From the NCBI RefSeq assembly GCF_003248355.1, contig NZ_QKWY01000001.1:496001-560000 (forward strand): a stretch of DNA of 64,000 nucleotides, in the 5' to 3' direction. This document shows positions 34,359 through 42,774 of the stretch, piece after piece; the stretch's first letter is position 1; every line of letters starts with the position of its first letter. The notes beneath the pieces were generated by a model. It saw only the letters and a program-made list of their open reading frames with translations. It had not been told where the DNA came from and did no database searches. The stretch is from Streptomyces sp. AC1-42W. Its GTDB lineage: Bacteria > Actinomycetota > Actinomycetes > Streptomycetales > Streptomycetaceae. The position numbers and the translations under genes are program-made.

Positions 34359-35184
34359 CTATTCCTCCAGCCCCTCGTACGCGAACCAGTCGAAGTGGAC
34401 CGTGCCGTCGGCCGCGTACAGGCCGATCACCCGGCTCGTGAAGCCGCCCGTCGCCTCGGTGGAGAGGTAGCGGCCGTCCAGCGTGCCGAGTGCGGTGAAG
34501 GTGCCGGGTCCTCGTGGCCCAGGGTGATCGTGTCCGGCCCGGTGCACGGCGCGACGGGCGGCGCGGTGCGGCGTACGTCGATGCCGGGGGTGACCGGGCC
34601 GGCGGGGGCCGGAACGGCGGCGACCACCGTGCGCAGGGAGCCGATGCGGGCGACGAGGCGGATCTCGGCACCGTCCGTCTCGACCGCGTAGTGGTGCGCC
34701 TCGTCCAGGCGGACCGCGAGGCCGCCGCAGCCGTCCGGGCTCTGGACCAGGTCGCCGTGGCCGGTGTTCTGCGCAGGGTGCCGCCCTGCGCGATCAGCGG
34801 GTACCAGTGGTCGCCGATCCGGTAGAGGTGCGGTGCCTCGGGCGCCTTCGCCCCGGACGCCCCGGACCAGATGCGCCGGGGTTCGCCGAAGGTCTCGCCG
34901 GTGTACGGGTCGATGCGGACCTGGGAGACCCCGGCGACGGTGCACCAGCAGGTGCCGTCCTCGTCCCAGGCGAGGTCCGGGTCGATGCCCGGTACACCGG
35001 GGAGCGGGACCGGATCGGACCAGGGTCCGGCCGGGTCGGTGGCGGTGAACAGCAGGTTGCCCACCTCGACGTTGGTGACGATCAGCCAGAACCGGCCGTC
35101 GTGGTGCCGGAGGGTCGGTGCGTAGATGCCGCCGGAGGCGCGGGTGTCCGGGGTGATCCGCGCCACCGGCGCGGCGCGCGTCAA
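34359..35184 (-). pseudogene. GH43-type glycoside hydrolase, N-truncated and frameshifted
   Basis: Reading the minus strand: SGGIYAPTLRHHDGRFWLIV and DPDLAWDEDGTCW (blade residues of GH43) to GDHWYPLIAQGGT. After a short deletion and a frame change comes AVRLDEAHHYAVETDGAEI with VAAVPAPAGPVTPGID. A further frame change leads to TLDGRYLSTEATGGFTSRVI and the end FDWFAYEGLEE. The first 40-50 residues of the family are missing, as the SDR gene begins directly upstream. GH43 enzymes act on arabinan or xylan side chains. The ISL3 target duplication overlaps the stop codon. Confidence 0.75.
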
Positions 35185-35211
35185 GAGGTCCAGGGGGCGT
35201 CCGGTGAGCCC

Positions 35212-35991
35212 CTACGCGGCTCCGCCGTTGCTCTTGAGGAGCTGGCCGTTGACCCACTGGCCCTGCGGGGAGCAGAGGAAGTCCACCAGATGGGCGGTGT
35301 CCTGCGGGGTGCCGAGCCGGCCCAGCGGGGTGCCCAGGCGCAGCTCCTCCGCCAGCTCCTCGGTCATCCAGCCGGTGTTGATCGGGCCGGGGTTGACGAC
35401 GTTGGCCGTGACTCCCAGGTGGGCCAGTTCGCGCGCGGCGGCCAGGGTGATGCGGTCCAGGGCGCCCTTGCTGGCCCCGTACGGCAGGTTGCCGACCGTG
35501 TGGTCGCTGGTGAGCGCGACGATCCGGCCGCTGCCCGAGGGGGCCCGGAAGCGCAGCGCGTACTCCCGGATGAGCAGCCAGGTGGCGCGGGCGTTCACCG
35601 CGAAGTGGCGGTCGAAACTCGCCAGGGTGGTGTCCAGGAGGCCGGAGTCCACGGACTCGGCGTGGCTGAGCACCAGCGCGGTGACCGGCCCGATGCGGCT
35701 CTCGGCCTCGTCGAAGATCCGGGTGGGGGCGTCCGGGTCGATCAGGTCCGCCTCGATCGCGGCGGTGCGGGCGCCGTGCGCGGCGAGCGACGCCTCGATG
35801 GCCCCGGCCGCGCCCCGCTCCTCGCCCCAGTCCATCCGGCGGTCGTAGGGCGTCCAGTAGGTGAAGGCGATGTCCCAGCCGGAGGCGGCGAGTTGACGCG
35901 CGATCCCGGCGCCGATGCCGACGGTGCGGCCGACGCCGGTGATCAGGGCGAGCGGACGGGATGCGGCGGGGAAGGTGTCTGCGTGGGTCAC
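35212..35991 (-). CDS. Short-chain dehydrogenase/reductase
   Basis: 259 residues from GTG 35991. The fold is SDR: ALITGVGRTVGIGAGIARQL, then LVLSHAES in place of NNAG, RIVALTSDHTV for the Ser, YGASKGALDRI (Tyr and Lys), NPGPINTGWM and the end LLKSNGGAA. The glycine motif (TGVGRTVGIG) and the HAES motif differ from the usual FabG-type sequence, as in SDRs annotated as 3-ketoacyl-ACP reductase-like in Streptomyces. The substrate is unknown. The GH43 relic directly follows it. Confidence 0.85.
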   Translation of the reverse strand: MTHADTFPAASRPLALITGVGRTVGIGAGIARQLAASGWDIAFTYWTPYDRRMDWGEERGAAGAIEASLAAHGARTAAIEADLIDPDAPTRIFDEAESRIGPVTALVLSHAESVDSGLLDTTLASFDRHFAVNARATWLLIREYALRFRAPSGSGRIVALTSDHTVGNLPYGASKGALDRITLAAARELAHLGVTANVVNPGPINTGWMTEELAEELRLGTPLGRLGTPQDTAHLVDFLCSPQGQWVNGQLLKSNGGAA

Positions 35992-36259
35992 GGGGGTCGA
36001 TCCTGCTGGACGAAGCCCCCTCCGAGCAACGGAATTCGCCCCCGAGCGCGGCCCTGCACACCCTGCCCCGCCCCGTACGCCGTGCGTCCCTTCGTACGCC
36101 GTGCCCGCGTGGGCAGCCCGTACGGGTGTCCCTCGTGGTCACGCGGCCCGGCCACCCCGGCCGGGCAGCTCGAAGAGGGAGCTGCCGGGGCGGCCCGGAC
36201 CCCGGCACGCTGAAGCCATCGCACCGCTCCCTTCCCCTTCTGCTCCGAGGAGTCCTCCC

Positions 36260-36847
36260 ATGGCACTGACCGCCGACCGGCCCACCGAGACGAAGAGCAC
36301 GGCGGGCCCGCAGACCACCGGCCGGCCGGACCTCGCTGTCCGTTCCCGGCTGGCCGCGCTCAACGCCTTCCTGATGAGTGGCCTCACCCTCTGGCTCGGC
36401 CTCGTCACGCTCAACAACCTCAACGACTTCGGCACCAACAAGGCGCTCATCGGCTCCATGCTGACCATGCACGACCTGGTCAGCGACCCCATCCGGGGCA
36501 ACGGCCTGGAGTGGCGCGCGCTCCCCGAGTCGATGGCTGCCCCGACACTGATCGGTGTCATCGTCTACGAGGTCCTGATCGTCGCCCTGCTGGCCCGCGC
36601 CGCGTACGGGTTGTGGCGTCGGGCGCTCGGCCAGGAGACCGGGATGGTCACCACCCAGCGCGCCAACATCGCGCTGGGCGCCTTTGCTGGGCTGTTCCTG
36701 TTGTTTCTCTCCGGCGGCATGTTCTTCGGCTACTGGATCTACATCGGTGCCGCCCAGCAGGTCCACTTCACGGGGCTCATCATCGGGCTGCTCGCCGCCC
36801 TCCTGGTCAACCTGCCCTCGGTGACCGGCGCCCAGCAGGAACGCTGA
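36260..36847 (+). CDS. DUF2165-like small integral membrane protein
   Basis: 195 residues from ATG 36260, with CCGAGGAG upstream. Four hydrophobic segments are visible: LNAFLMSGLTLWLGLVTL, PTLIGVIVYEVLIVALLARA, ANIALGAFAGLFLLFLSGGM and GLIIGLLAALLVNLP. The layout and the NDFGTNKALIGSMLTM loop resemble DUF2165 proteins, predicted membrane proteins of unknown function. It is divergent from the SDR gene at 35991 with about 270 bases between them. Confidence 0.7.
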   Translation: MALTADRPTETKSTAGPQTTGRPDLAVRSRLAALNAFLMSGLTLWLGLVTLNNLNDFGTNKALIGSMLTMHDLVSDPIRGNGLEWRALPESMAAPTLIGVIVYEVLIVALLARAAYGLWRRALGQETGMVTTQRANIALGAFAGLFLLFLSGGMFFGYWIYIGAAQQVHFTGLIIGLLAALLVNLPSVTGAQQER

Positions 36848-36874
36848 TCCGGCCCGCGTGCAGGCCCCTCCCCG

Positions 36875-36953
36875 CACATGCCCCGCCGGCGGTCCTTCCG
36901 ATACGACCCCTTACCCAAAAGGGGTATCGGAAGGACCGCCGATGGGGCATGTG
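36875..36953. repeat. 30-bp inverted repeat, large hairpin before the UbiA gene
   Basis: Arms 36875-36904 and 36924-36953 are reverse complements with about two mismatches. The loop contains a further short pairing (CCCCTT/AAGGGG). The structure lies between the DUF2165 stop and the UbiA start. It may act as a terminator for the first gene, control entry into the second, or be a small palindromic mobile element; the sequence does not decide. Confidence 0.8.
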
Positions 36954-36986
36954 TGTGTCCTGGGCACGTCATTAGTGTCCCATGTC

Positions 36987-37928
36987 ATGGGGGCATACAC
37001 CGCACAGATCAATTCCGGGACACCTACTTCCACCCTGCGGATCGCAGGTGCGGCACGCGCCGTCGTTCTCTTCGTCGAAGAGGCGCGTGTCTGTGTGCAG
37101 ATCATCTTTCTGATGCGTTTCCTGGCCGCTGCGGCGGTCACCACCGGGGGCGGGTTCGCGGGGGCGGCGCCCCGGCTCATCGCCCCGGCCGTCAGTTGGG
37201 TGCTGGCCACCCTGTTCACGTACGGCATCAATGGAGTGTCGGACGTCCAGGAGGACCGGCTCAACCGCACCGGTCGGCCGATCGCGCGGGGCGACCTGGC
37301 TCCGGCCATCGCCGCCCGGCTGACCTGGCTCTCCGCGGCCGGCTCCGTCATCATCGCGCTGGCCTGCGACAACGTCCTGCTGATCACGTTCGACCTGGCG
37401 TTCCTCTTCCTCGGCTACGCCTACTCGGCGGCACCCTTCCAGCTCAAGCGCAGCGCTGCCGGCACCTCCGGGTCCGTGCTGCTGATGGGACTGCTCACCT
37501 ACGCAGCGGGCTGGACGGCGGTGGAGGAGGGGCGTCCGCCGGCGGCGGTGCTGGTGCTGGCCGCCGCGATGTCGCTGTGGATGTGCGGGGTGGGGGCCGT
37601 GACCAAGGACTTCTCCCATGTACGGGGGGACGCGGCGGCGGGCCGCCGTACCTCGGTGACCGCCTGGGGCGACACCACCGCCCGGCTGGTGGGCGGGGCC
37701 GGGGCCCTGCTGGTCGGCGGCGGCTTCCCGGCCGCCGCGCTGCTCGGCCTGTACACCCCGCTGATTCCGGCGGCCGCGGTGCTGGCGGGCGGGGCCGTGG
37801 TGGTGGCCGTACTCTGTGCCACCACGCAGGGTGACGAGAACCGGGGCCGTACCCCGTACCGCGCCTTCATGGTGACGCAGCACCTGGTTCATCTGACCCT
37901 GTTGGCAGGGCTGTTCCTCGCCGTCTGA
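36987..37928 (+). CDS. UbiA-family prenyltransferase-like membrane protein
   Basis: 313 residues if started at ATG 36987; ATG 36942 also lies in frame but inside the hairpin arm. The polyprenyl diphosphate site is NGVSDVQEDRLNRTGRPIARG, a good fit to the UbiA NxxxDxxxD signature. The second Asp-rich motif is replaced by KDFSHVRGDAAAGRRT, again typical. About eight hydrophobic helices follow. UbiA proteins attach isoprenoid chains to aromatic or other acceptors in the membrane. No quinone-pathway genes are adjacent, so the acceptor is unknown. Confidence 0.85.
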   Translation: MGAYTAQINSGTPTSTLRIAGAARAVVLFVEEARVCVQIIFLMRFLAAAAVTTGGGFAGAAPRLIAPAVSWVLATLFTYGINGVSDVQEDRLNRTGRPIARGDLAPAIAARLTWLSAAGSVIIALACDNVLLITFDLAFLFLGYAYSAAPFQLKRSAAGTSGSVLLMGLLTYAAGWTAVEEGRPPAAVLVLAAAMSLWMCGVGAVTKDFSHVRGDAAAGRRTSVTAWGDTTARLVGGAGALLVGGGFPAAALLGLYTPLIPAAAVLAGGAVVVAVLCATTQGDENRGRTPYRAFMVTQHLVHLTLLAGLFLAV

Positions 37929-37947
37929 CCAAGCGGTCCGACCGGAT

Positions 37948-37986
37948 GTCCGCGCCCCGCGCACTCCTCGTGTGCGGGGCGCGGAC
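37948..37986. terminator. Bidirectional terminator between convergent genes
   Basis: A 17-base stem with one mismatch (GTCCGCGCCCCGC paired to GCGGGGCGCGGAC) and a 5-base loop lies between the UbiA stop at 37928 and the response-regulator stop at 37990. Confidence 0.8.
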
Positions 37987-37989
37987 GTG

Positions 37990-38670
37990 TCAGAAGCGGC
38001 GGCGGGGCGGCTCGGGCTGGGGGAGCAGGCCCCGTTCGACGGCCTTGTTGACGGCGTCGATCCGGGAGACGGCGTCCAGCTTGGTGAAGATGTTCCGCAT
38101 GTGCCGCTTGATGGTGCCTTCGGCGATGCCGAGCCTCACCGCGATCTGACGGTTGCTCATGGCCTGGGACACCAGGGTCAGTACCTCGGATTCGCGGTCC
38201 GAGAGGCCGCCCGCGCCGTCGGGCACGGGCAGCGGGGCACGCAGGCTGTCGGGTGAGACCGATACCGTGACGGTGCGCAGTTCGTCGCCGCCCTCGCGGG
38301 AGCGGACGGCGGAGATCAGGGTGTCGCGGCCGGTGCTCTTGTGCAGATACCCGCTGATACCCAGGTGCAGGAGCTCCCCCACGAGTTGACGGCCGTCGTA
38401 CATGCTCAAGACGATGATGCGGAGGCCGGGGTCGCCCTGGAGCAGTCGGCGGACGGTGACCGGGGGGTCGTTGCGCGGCATCTCGATGTCGAGCAGGACG
38501 ACGTCCGGGCGGTGCGCGGCGGCGAGCCGGATGGCGTCCTCACCGTTGCCCGCCTGGGCGACGATCTCGAAGCCGGGCTCGGAACGCAGCAGGTCGCACA
38601 GGGCCTCGCGCAGCAGCGTGTGGTCGTCGGCGACGAGGATGCGTACGGATTCGGGGGCGGTGGTGTTCAT
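37990..38670 (-). CDS. NarL/LuxR-family response regulator
   Basis: 226 residues from ATG 38670. The receiver domain has the acidic pair in RILVADDHTLLREAL, the phosphoacceptor Asp in DVVLLDIEMPRNDPP, and the Lys in GYLHKSTGRD. The C-terminal LuxR helix-turn-helix is LSDRESEVLTLVSQAMSNRQ, then IAEGTIKRHMRNIFTKL. The start overlaps the histidine kinase stop, so the two are a pair. Targets are unknown; the TetR and membrane genes lie near. Confidence 0.92.
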   Translation of the reverse strand: MNTTAPESVRILVADDHTLLREALCDLLRSEPGFEIVAQAGNGEDAIRLAAAHRPDVVLLDIEMPRNDPPVTVRRLLQGDPGLRIIVLSMYDGRQLVGELLHLGISGYLHKSTGRDTLISAVRSREGGDELRTVTVSVSPDSLRAPLPVPDGAGGLSDRESEVLTLVSQAMSNRQIAVRLGIAEGTIKRHMRNIFTKLDAVSRIDAVNKAVERGLLPQPEPPRRRF

Positions 38671-39776
38671 CGGAGGGACGGGTCCTCCTTGATCGGTATC
38701 CACATGGTGACGTGAGTGCCCCGGCCGGTGGACGAGCCGATGTGCAGGGTGCCGCCGAGGAGGTCGGTGCGTTCCTGGAGGCCGGTGAGGCCGTTGGCGC
38801 GGTCCCCGACGAGGACCTGTTCCACGTCGAAGCCGAGGCCGTCGTCGATGATCTCGCTCTGGATCTCGTGCGGGGCGATGTCGATGTGGACGACGATGTT
38901 GCCGGCCTCCGCGTGCTGGAAGGCATTGCGCAGGCACTCGCGGACCATGACGAAAACCTCCTCCGCGACCGGAGCCGGAATCCACTCGTCCAGGCCGCGT
39001 ACCCACAGTTGTACGGGGACGCGCTCGTCCCCCATGGAGGCGACGAAGTCGGCGAGCGCCGCCTCCAGGCAGCCGGTGACGGCGGGTCTTCGCAGTTCGG
39101 TGACCAGCTCGCGGGTGTGGGACAGAGTCTCCAGGATGGCGTCCTGGGCGGCCCGCACCTCCTTGGGCACATCGGTGTCCAGCTGGGTCATCTGGTGCTC
39201 GTACAGCTCCAGTTGGCGCATGGCGAGACTGAGAGAGTTGCCGATCTGGTCATGGATCTCGCGGGCCAGTCTGCGGTGTCCCTTGTCGTGCACCTCGCGG
39301 ACGCGGGCGAGCATGAACGAGTCGTACGCGATCGAGCCGACCTCCAGCCGCCGGCCGATGCCCCGCTGAAGAGCCCGGATGGCCGCCGAGTAGGCCCGGT
39401 CGGCGCCCTCGACGCCCGCAGTGCATTCGAGGAGGCGGTCCAGGACGGTGTCGAAGAGGATGACACCGGCCCGTACGGAGTGGGTGAGGTGGACGCCCTG
39501 CTGGACACGGGTGCCGCCGAGGTCGACGACTTCGGCGATCTGGCTGTCGGAGACCTCCGTGAGGCCGGCCTCCAGACTGTCGGCGCAGTCGTGGAAGACC
39601 CGCCGGCCCTGTAACTCGCACTGTGCCCATACTTCCGGATCGGCGGCGAGCGGGCTGCTGATGCCGCGCAGCCGGGTCTGGTAGAGGGCGATGACCTCGT
39701 CCTCGTACGCCCTGAAACGCTTCGCGGGCGGGCCGCCCTGGCGGCTGCCGAGACGGCTGTGGGCCGGTTCTCTCAT
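38667..39776 (-). CDS. Sensor histidine kinase (NarX/DesK-type)
   Basis: 369 residues from ATG 39776 (GTG 39779 immediately before is an alternative; GGGAGGAG lies upstream of both). The phosphoacceptor region is RRLAREIHDQIGNSLSLAMR (HisKA_3) and the ATPase domain carries VRECLRNAFQHAEAGNIVVH, DDGLGFD and GLTGLQERTDLLGGTLHI. No transmembrane helix is evident; the N-terminal 170 residues are a soluble sensor region with conserved VHLTHSVRAGVILFD, like RsbRD-type sensors. It therefore probably senses a cytoplasmic signal. Confidence 0.9.
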   Translation of the reverse strand: MREPAHSRLGSRQGGPPAKRFRAYEDEVIALYQTRLRGISSPLAADPEVWAQCELQGRRVFHDCADSLEAGLTEVSDSQIAEVVDLGGTRVQQGVHLTHSVRAGVILFDTVLDRLLECTAGVEGADRAYSAAIRALQRGIGRRLEVGSIAYDSFMLARVREVHDKGHRRLAREIHDQIGNSLSLAMRQLELYEHQMTQLDTDVPKEVRAAQDAILETLSHTRELVTELRRPAVTGCLEAALADFVASMGDERVPVQLWVRGLDEWIPAPVAEEVFVMVRECLRNAFQHAEAGNIVVHIDIAPHEIQSEIIDDGLGFDVEQVLVGDRANGLTGLQERTDLLGGTLHIGSSTGRGTHVTMWIPIKEDPSLR

Positions 39777-39890
39777 CACGCTCTCCTCCCGCGGGGCTCA
39801 ACTGTTCATCCAGCGCCGAACCGGTGCAGGATAAGCCGATTTGCGGACTGCGTGGCGGTGATGGCTGGAATCAGCCAGGCGGCCTGCGGC

Positions 39891-40199
39891 TCAGCGGAGG
39901 CGGCGCCGCACGGCGGCGCGGACCTTGAGAAGGTTCGGCATCAGCGTGTAGACGACCGCCGGGACGACGATGCCGGTGATCACCAGGGTGCGCAGGAGCA
40001 TCGGGAAGCCCTTGACGTAGGGGCCGAGCAGCATCTGGACGACGGTGAGGGCGCCGAAGACCGCGATCCAGGTGAGCAGAGCGCGCATGTGGACCGAGGG
40101 CGGCGTGGCCGGCTGTGCGGGGGCGGCGGTCCGGGGCTGATTCCGGTCGGTGGCGGTGGCGGCGGAGGAAGCGGCGGCGGGGCGGGCGACGGTGGTCAT
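39891..40199 (-). CDS. Small two-helix membrane protein
   Basis: 102 residues from ATG 40199; ATG 40211 in frame would add four. An Ala/Pro-rich cytoplasmic start is followed by LLTWIAVFGALTVVQMLLGP and a second hydrophobic segment VITGIVVPAVVYTLMPNLLK, then a basic tail (VRAAVRRRLR). The pattern matches small proteins often encoded divergently from TetR regulators in Streptomyces. The operator palindrome at 40312-40354 lies in its promoter, so the TetR protein probably represses it. Confidence 0.7.
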   Translation of the reverse strand: MTTVARPAAASSAATATDRNQPRTAAPAQPATPPSVHMRALLTWIAVFGALTVVQMLLGPYVKGFPMLLRTLVITGIVVPAVVYTLMPNLLKVRAAVRRRLR

Positions 40200-40311
40200 G
40201 AAGGGTCCCATCCGGGTTGTGTGGTGTGTGAGGGCTTCTTGGTGCGGCGCTGTCGCTGGTCCTGTCCTGGGGCCTGGGCGGTGGTGCTGCCCGCGGCGAC
40301 GTGTTCCACAA

Positions 40312-40354
40312 TGCCAACCAACTAGTTGGATGTCAACCATCCAGTTGGTTGGCA
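40312..40354. promoter_or_regulatory. TetR operator palindrome
   Basis: TGCCAACCAACT at 40312 is mirrored by AGTTGGTTGGCA ending at 40354, and the inner bases (GGATG/CATCC) extend the symmetry. It lies between the divergent small membrane gene and the TetR gene, 30 bases before the TetR start, the expected position for autoregulation and control of the neighbour. Confidence 0.8.
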
Positions 40355-40383
40355 ATGTGGGGGAGCCGTTCTACGCTGGTGGC

Positions 40384-40980
40384 ATGACCTCGGACACGAC
40401 CCACACCAAGGAACGGCTCCTCGCTGCGGCGAAGGAGGAATTCGCAGCTCACGGCATCGCCGGAGCACGCGTCGACCGGATCGCGGAGCTGGCCGGCGTG
40501 AACAAGGAACGGATCTACGGCTACTTCGGTAACAAGCAGAAGCTGTTCGACGCCGTCGTGGGGCGTGCGCTGGACGAGCTGGCCGCCGCCGTCCCGCTCC
40601 GGGCGGGCGACGACCCCGCCGAGTACGTCGGCCGGGTGTACGACTTCCACCGGGACAACCCGGTCCTGGTCCGGCTTTTCTTCTGGGAGGGCCTGCACTA
40701 CCGCGACGCCGTCCTGCCCAATGAGGAGGGCCGCCGGGGCCACTACGAGGAGAAGATCGAGGCCCTTGCCGCGAGCTTCGGTACCGAGGCGTCACCGCGC
40801 GTCGCGGCCTGTCTGCTGAGCCTGATCGGGCTCGCGGCCTGGCCCAACGCGGTGCCGCAGCTCGCCCGGCTGATCCTCGGGCCCGACGCGGAGGCCGGCG
40901 GCCTGGACCTACGCGCCCATGTCGTCGCCTTCGCCCGCCAGGCCCTGTCCGACGTGCCACTCGTGGCTCCGGCGGCATGA
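40384..40980 (+). CDS. TetR-family repressor
   Basis: 198 residues from ATG 40384. The DNA-binding domain is RLLAAAKEEFAAHGIAGARV, then IAELAGVNKERIYGYFGNKQ with LFDAVVGRALDEL, a textbook TetR helix-turn-helix. The C-terminal ligand domain begins with the TetR_C-like DFHRDNPVLVRLFFWEGLHY. It probably binds the palindrome just upstream and controls itself and the divergent membrane protein. The ligand is unknown. Confidence 0.92.
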   Translation: MTSDTTHTKERLLAAAKEEFAAHGIAGARVDRIAELAGVNKERIYGYFGNKQKLFDAVVGRALDELAAAVPLRAGDDPAEYVGRVYDFHRDNPVLVRLFFWEGLHYRDAVLPNEEGRRGHYEEKIEALAASFGTEASPRVAACLLSLIGLAAWPNAVPQLARLILGPDAEAGGLDLRAHVVAFARQALSDVPLVAPAA

Positions 40981-41188
40981 GGGGCTCCCGCCACCGGGGG
41001 CGTTCCCGCGCTCCCGGAGGGCACTCCCACCGACCGGGTACCCCCGAGGTATCCGGGCTACCACTTTCGGTCCGCCGCCACCCGGACTAGGAGGCAGTGA
41101 CGGCCGCGGAGGCCCTTGACGCGTCTAGCGTTCCTTGCATACGGGTGACCCCGGCGGTCACCGACAAGGACCCATGGGGGTAAGGGCA

Positions 41189-41980
41189 ATGTCGCAGAAT
41201 CGCGCGGCTCTGGCAGTCGCCTCTCCACCGGTACGCCGCACCACCTCGCCGCAGCTGCTCCCGCGGCAGGCGGCACACGTCATCCTCTCCGTCCGCGACG
41301 ACCTCCAGCGCTACGGCCTGGAGCGGATGCTCGGCGCCGTGGACCCGGGTACCGGCTGCCGGTCCTTCGCGGAGCTGGCCGCCGCCGTGGACGCCGTCCA
41401 CGACCCGCGCACCGACCTCCTGCTCGTCGTCCCGGAGCCGGCCGACCTGAACCACGACTCGGTGCTGCACCGCGTCACCGCGTACGGGGTGCGGGTGCTG
41501 TTGCTCCTGCCCGACGCCCGGTCCGTGGACCTCGACCGGGTCGCCTCCGTGGCGGGCGCCTCGGTGCTGTTCTCGGACGGCCTGGATGCTGCGGCCCTCG
41601 CCGACACGCTCGGCTCGATGCGGGCCGGCGAGGTCCGCATACCGGCCGCCCTGACCCGGTCCCTGCTGGAGCTCGCCGGGCGCGGCGCCCGGGAGATCCC
41701 GGCCGTGCCCCGGCTCACCCCGCGCGAACGCGAGGCGCTGACGCTCGTCGTGGACGGGCTCAGCAACAAGCAGATCGGGCGCCGGCTGCGGATCTCCGAG
41801 CACGGGGCGAAGCGGCTGGTCGCCAACATCCTCGCCAAGCTCAACTGCCCCAACCGCACGCTCGCCGCAGCCCGTGCCCTGCGCGAGGGCCTGTGTGGCC
41901 GCCCGGCCGCCGCCCCGCACCCCTACGCCCCGCCGACCGCTGCCCACGAGTCGGCCTCCGCCTACGAAACCGGCTGGTGA
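41189..41980 (+). CDS. LuxR-family regulator with degenerate receiver
   Basis: 263 residues from ATG 41189. The C-terminal helix-turn-helix is clear: RLTPREREALTLVVDGLSNK, then RISEHGAKRLVANILAKLNC. The N-terminal part has a receiver-like fold (DLLLVVPEPADL, VLLLLPDARSVD) but the phosphoacceptor Asp position is Pro/Glu, so it may not be phosphorylated. It heads the plus-strand biosynthetic locus and overlaps or abuts the HAD gene, so it is a likely cluster-situated activator. Confidence 0.85.
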   Translation: MSQNRAALAVASPPVRRTTSPQLLPRQAAHVILSVRDDLQRYGLERMLGAVDPGTGCRSFAELAAAVDAVHDPRTDLLLVVPEPADLNHDSVLHRVTAYGVRVLLLLPDARSVDLDRVASVAGASVLFSDGLDAAALADTLGSMRAGEVRIPAALTRSLLELAGRGAREIPAVPRLTPREREALTLVVDGLSNKQIGRRLRISEHGAKRLVANILAKLNCPNRTLAAARALREGLCGRPAAAPHPYAPPTAAHESASAYETGW

Positions 41981-41988
41981 GGAACGTG

Positions 41989-42774
41989 ATGAAGCCCGTC
42001 AACGGCGCTGCTCGTGCCGCCTTCTTCGACGTCGACGAGACGCTGATCAACACCAAGAGCATGTTCGACTTCCTGCGGTTCTGGATGGCCCGCCACGGCG
42101 ACGACGGCTCCGGCCACGCGGCCGTGATGGCCGGTGTCCGCGAGGCCGCCGACTCCGGGGTGCACCGCTCGGAGATCAACCGCCGCTACTACCGCGGGTT
42201 CGCCGGCGTCCCGAGGGACGAGCTGTGGGCCGCCGCGCGCGCCTGGTACGAGGAGTACCGGCGCGGGCCCGCCGCCGTCACCGTCGCCACCTGGGCCGCC
42301 GCGAGCCGGCACCGGGAGGCGGGTGACCTGGTGGTGCTGGTCTCCGGCTCGTTCCCGGGCTGCCTGGAACCGCTGGCCGAGGACCTGGGCGCGGACCTGA
42401 TCCTGTGCTCGGAACCGGTCGTTGGGCCGGACGGGCGGCTCACCGGCGAGGTGGAGCGTCCGATGATCGGCTCCGTCAAGGCCGACGCGGTCCGCGAGAC
42501 CATCGCCGAACGTGGCCTGAACGCCGCCGGGTCGAGCTGTTACGGAGACCACGCGAGCGACCTCGACATGCTTCTCGCGGTCGGCCGCCCCGTGGTCGTC
42601 GGCGGTACCGACCGGGTCCTGATCGAGCACGCCCAGCGGCTGGACTGGCCGGTCCTCTCGGCGGCGCCGGGCCAGTTGCGTACGGCGGGAGCGTGGGAGG
42701 CGTCCGCGCTGACCGGCCTCGCCGACCGGGAGCCCGCCGGGCTCACCGCCCCCGGCGCAGCGCGATCGCGGTGA
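41989..42774 (+). CDS. HAD-superfamily (subclass IB) phosphatase
   Basis: 261 residues from ATG 41989 with GTGAGG upstream; GTG 41977 overlapping the previous stop is an alternative. HAD motifs: AAFFDVDETLINTKSMFDFL (nucleophile Asp and acid Asp), VVLVSGSFPGCLEPLAE (motif II Ser), VKADAVRE (Lys) and CYGDHASDLDMLLAVG (motif IV). The SerB-like IB type removes phosphate from small metabolites. In AfsA-type butenolide routes a phosphatase step follows ester formation, which would suit this enzyme; that link is inference. Its end overlaps the PPTase end on the other strand by 32 bases. Confidence 0.85.
   Translation: MKPVNGAARAAFFDVDETLINTKSMFDFLRFWMARHGDDGSGHAAVMAGVREAADSGVHRSEINRRYYRGFAGVPRDELWAAARAWYEEYRRGPAAVTVATWAAASRHREAGDLVVLVSGSFPGCLEPLAEDLGADLILCSEPVVGPDGRLTGEVERPMIGSVKADAVRETIAERGLNAAGSSCYGDHASDLDMLLAVGRPVVVGGTDRVLIEHAQRLDWPVLSAAPGQLRTAGAWEASALTGLADREPAGLTAPGAARSR

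Noticed and set aside
34427..36877. A long 816-codon minus-strand frame over the GH43, SDR and DUF2165 region
   Set aside because: Only a short segment carries one piece of the broken GH43 gene; the rest is shadow of other genes.
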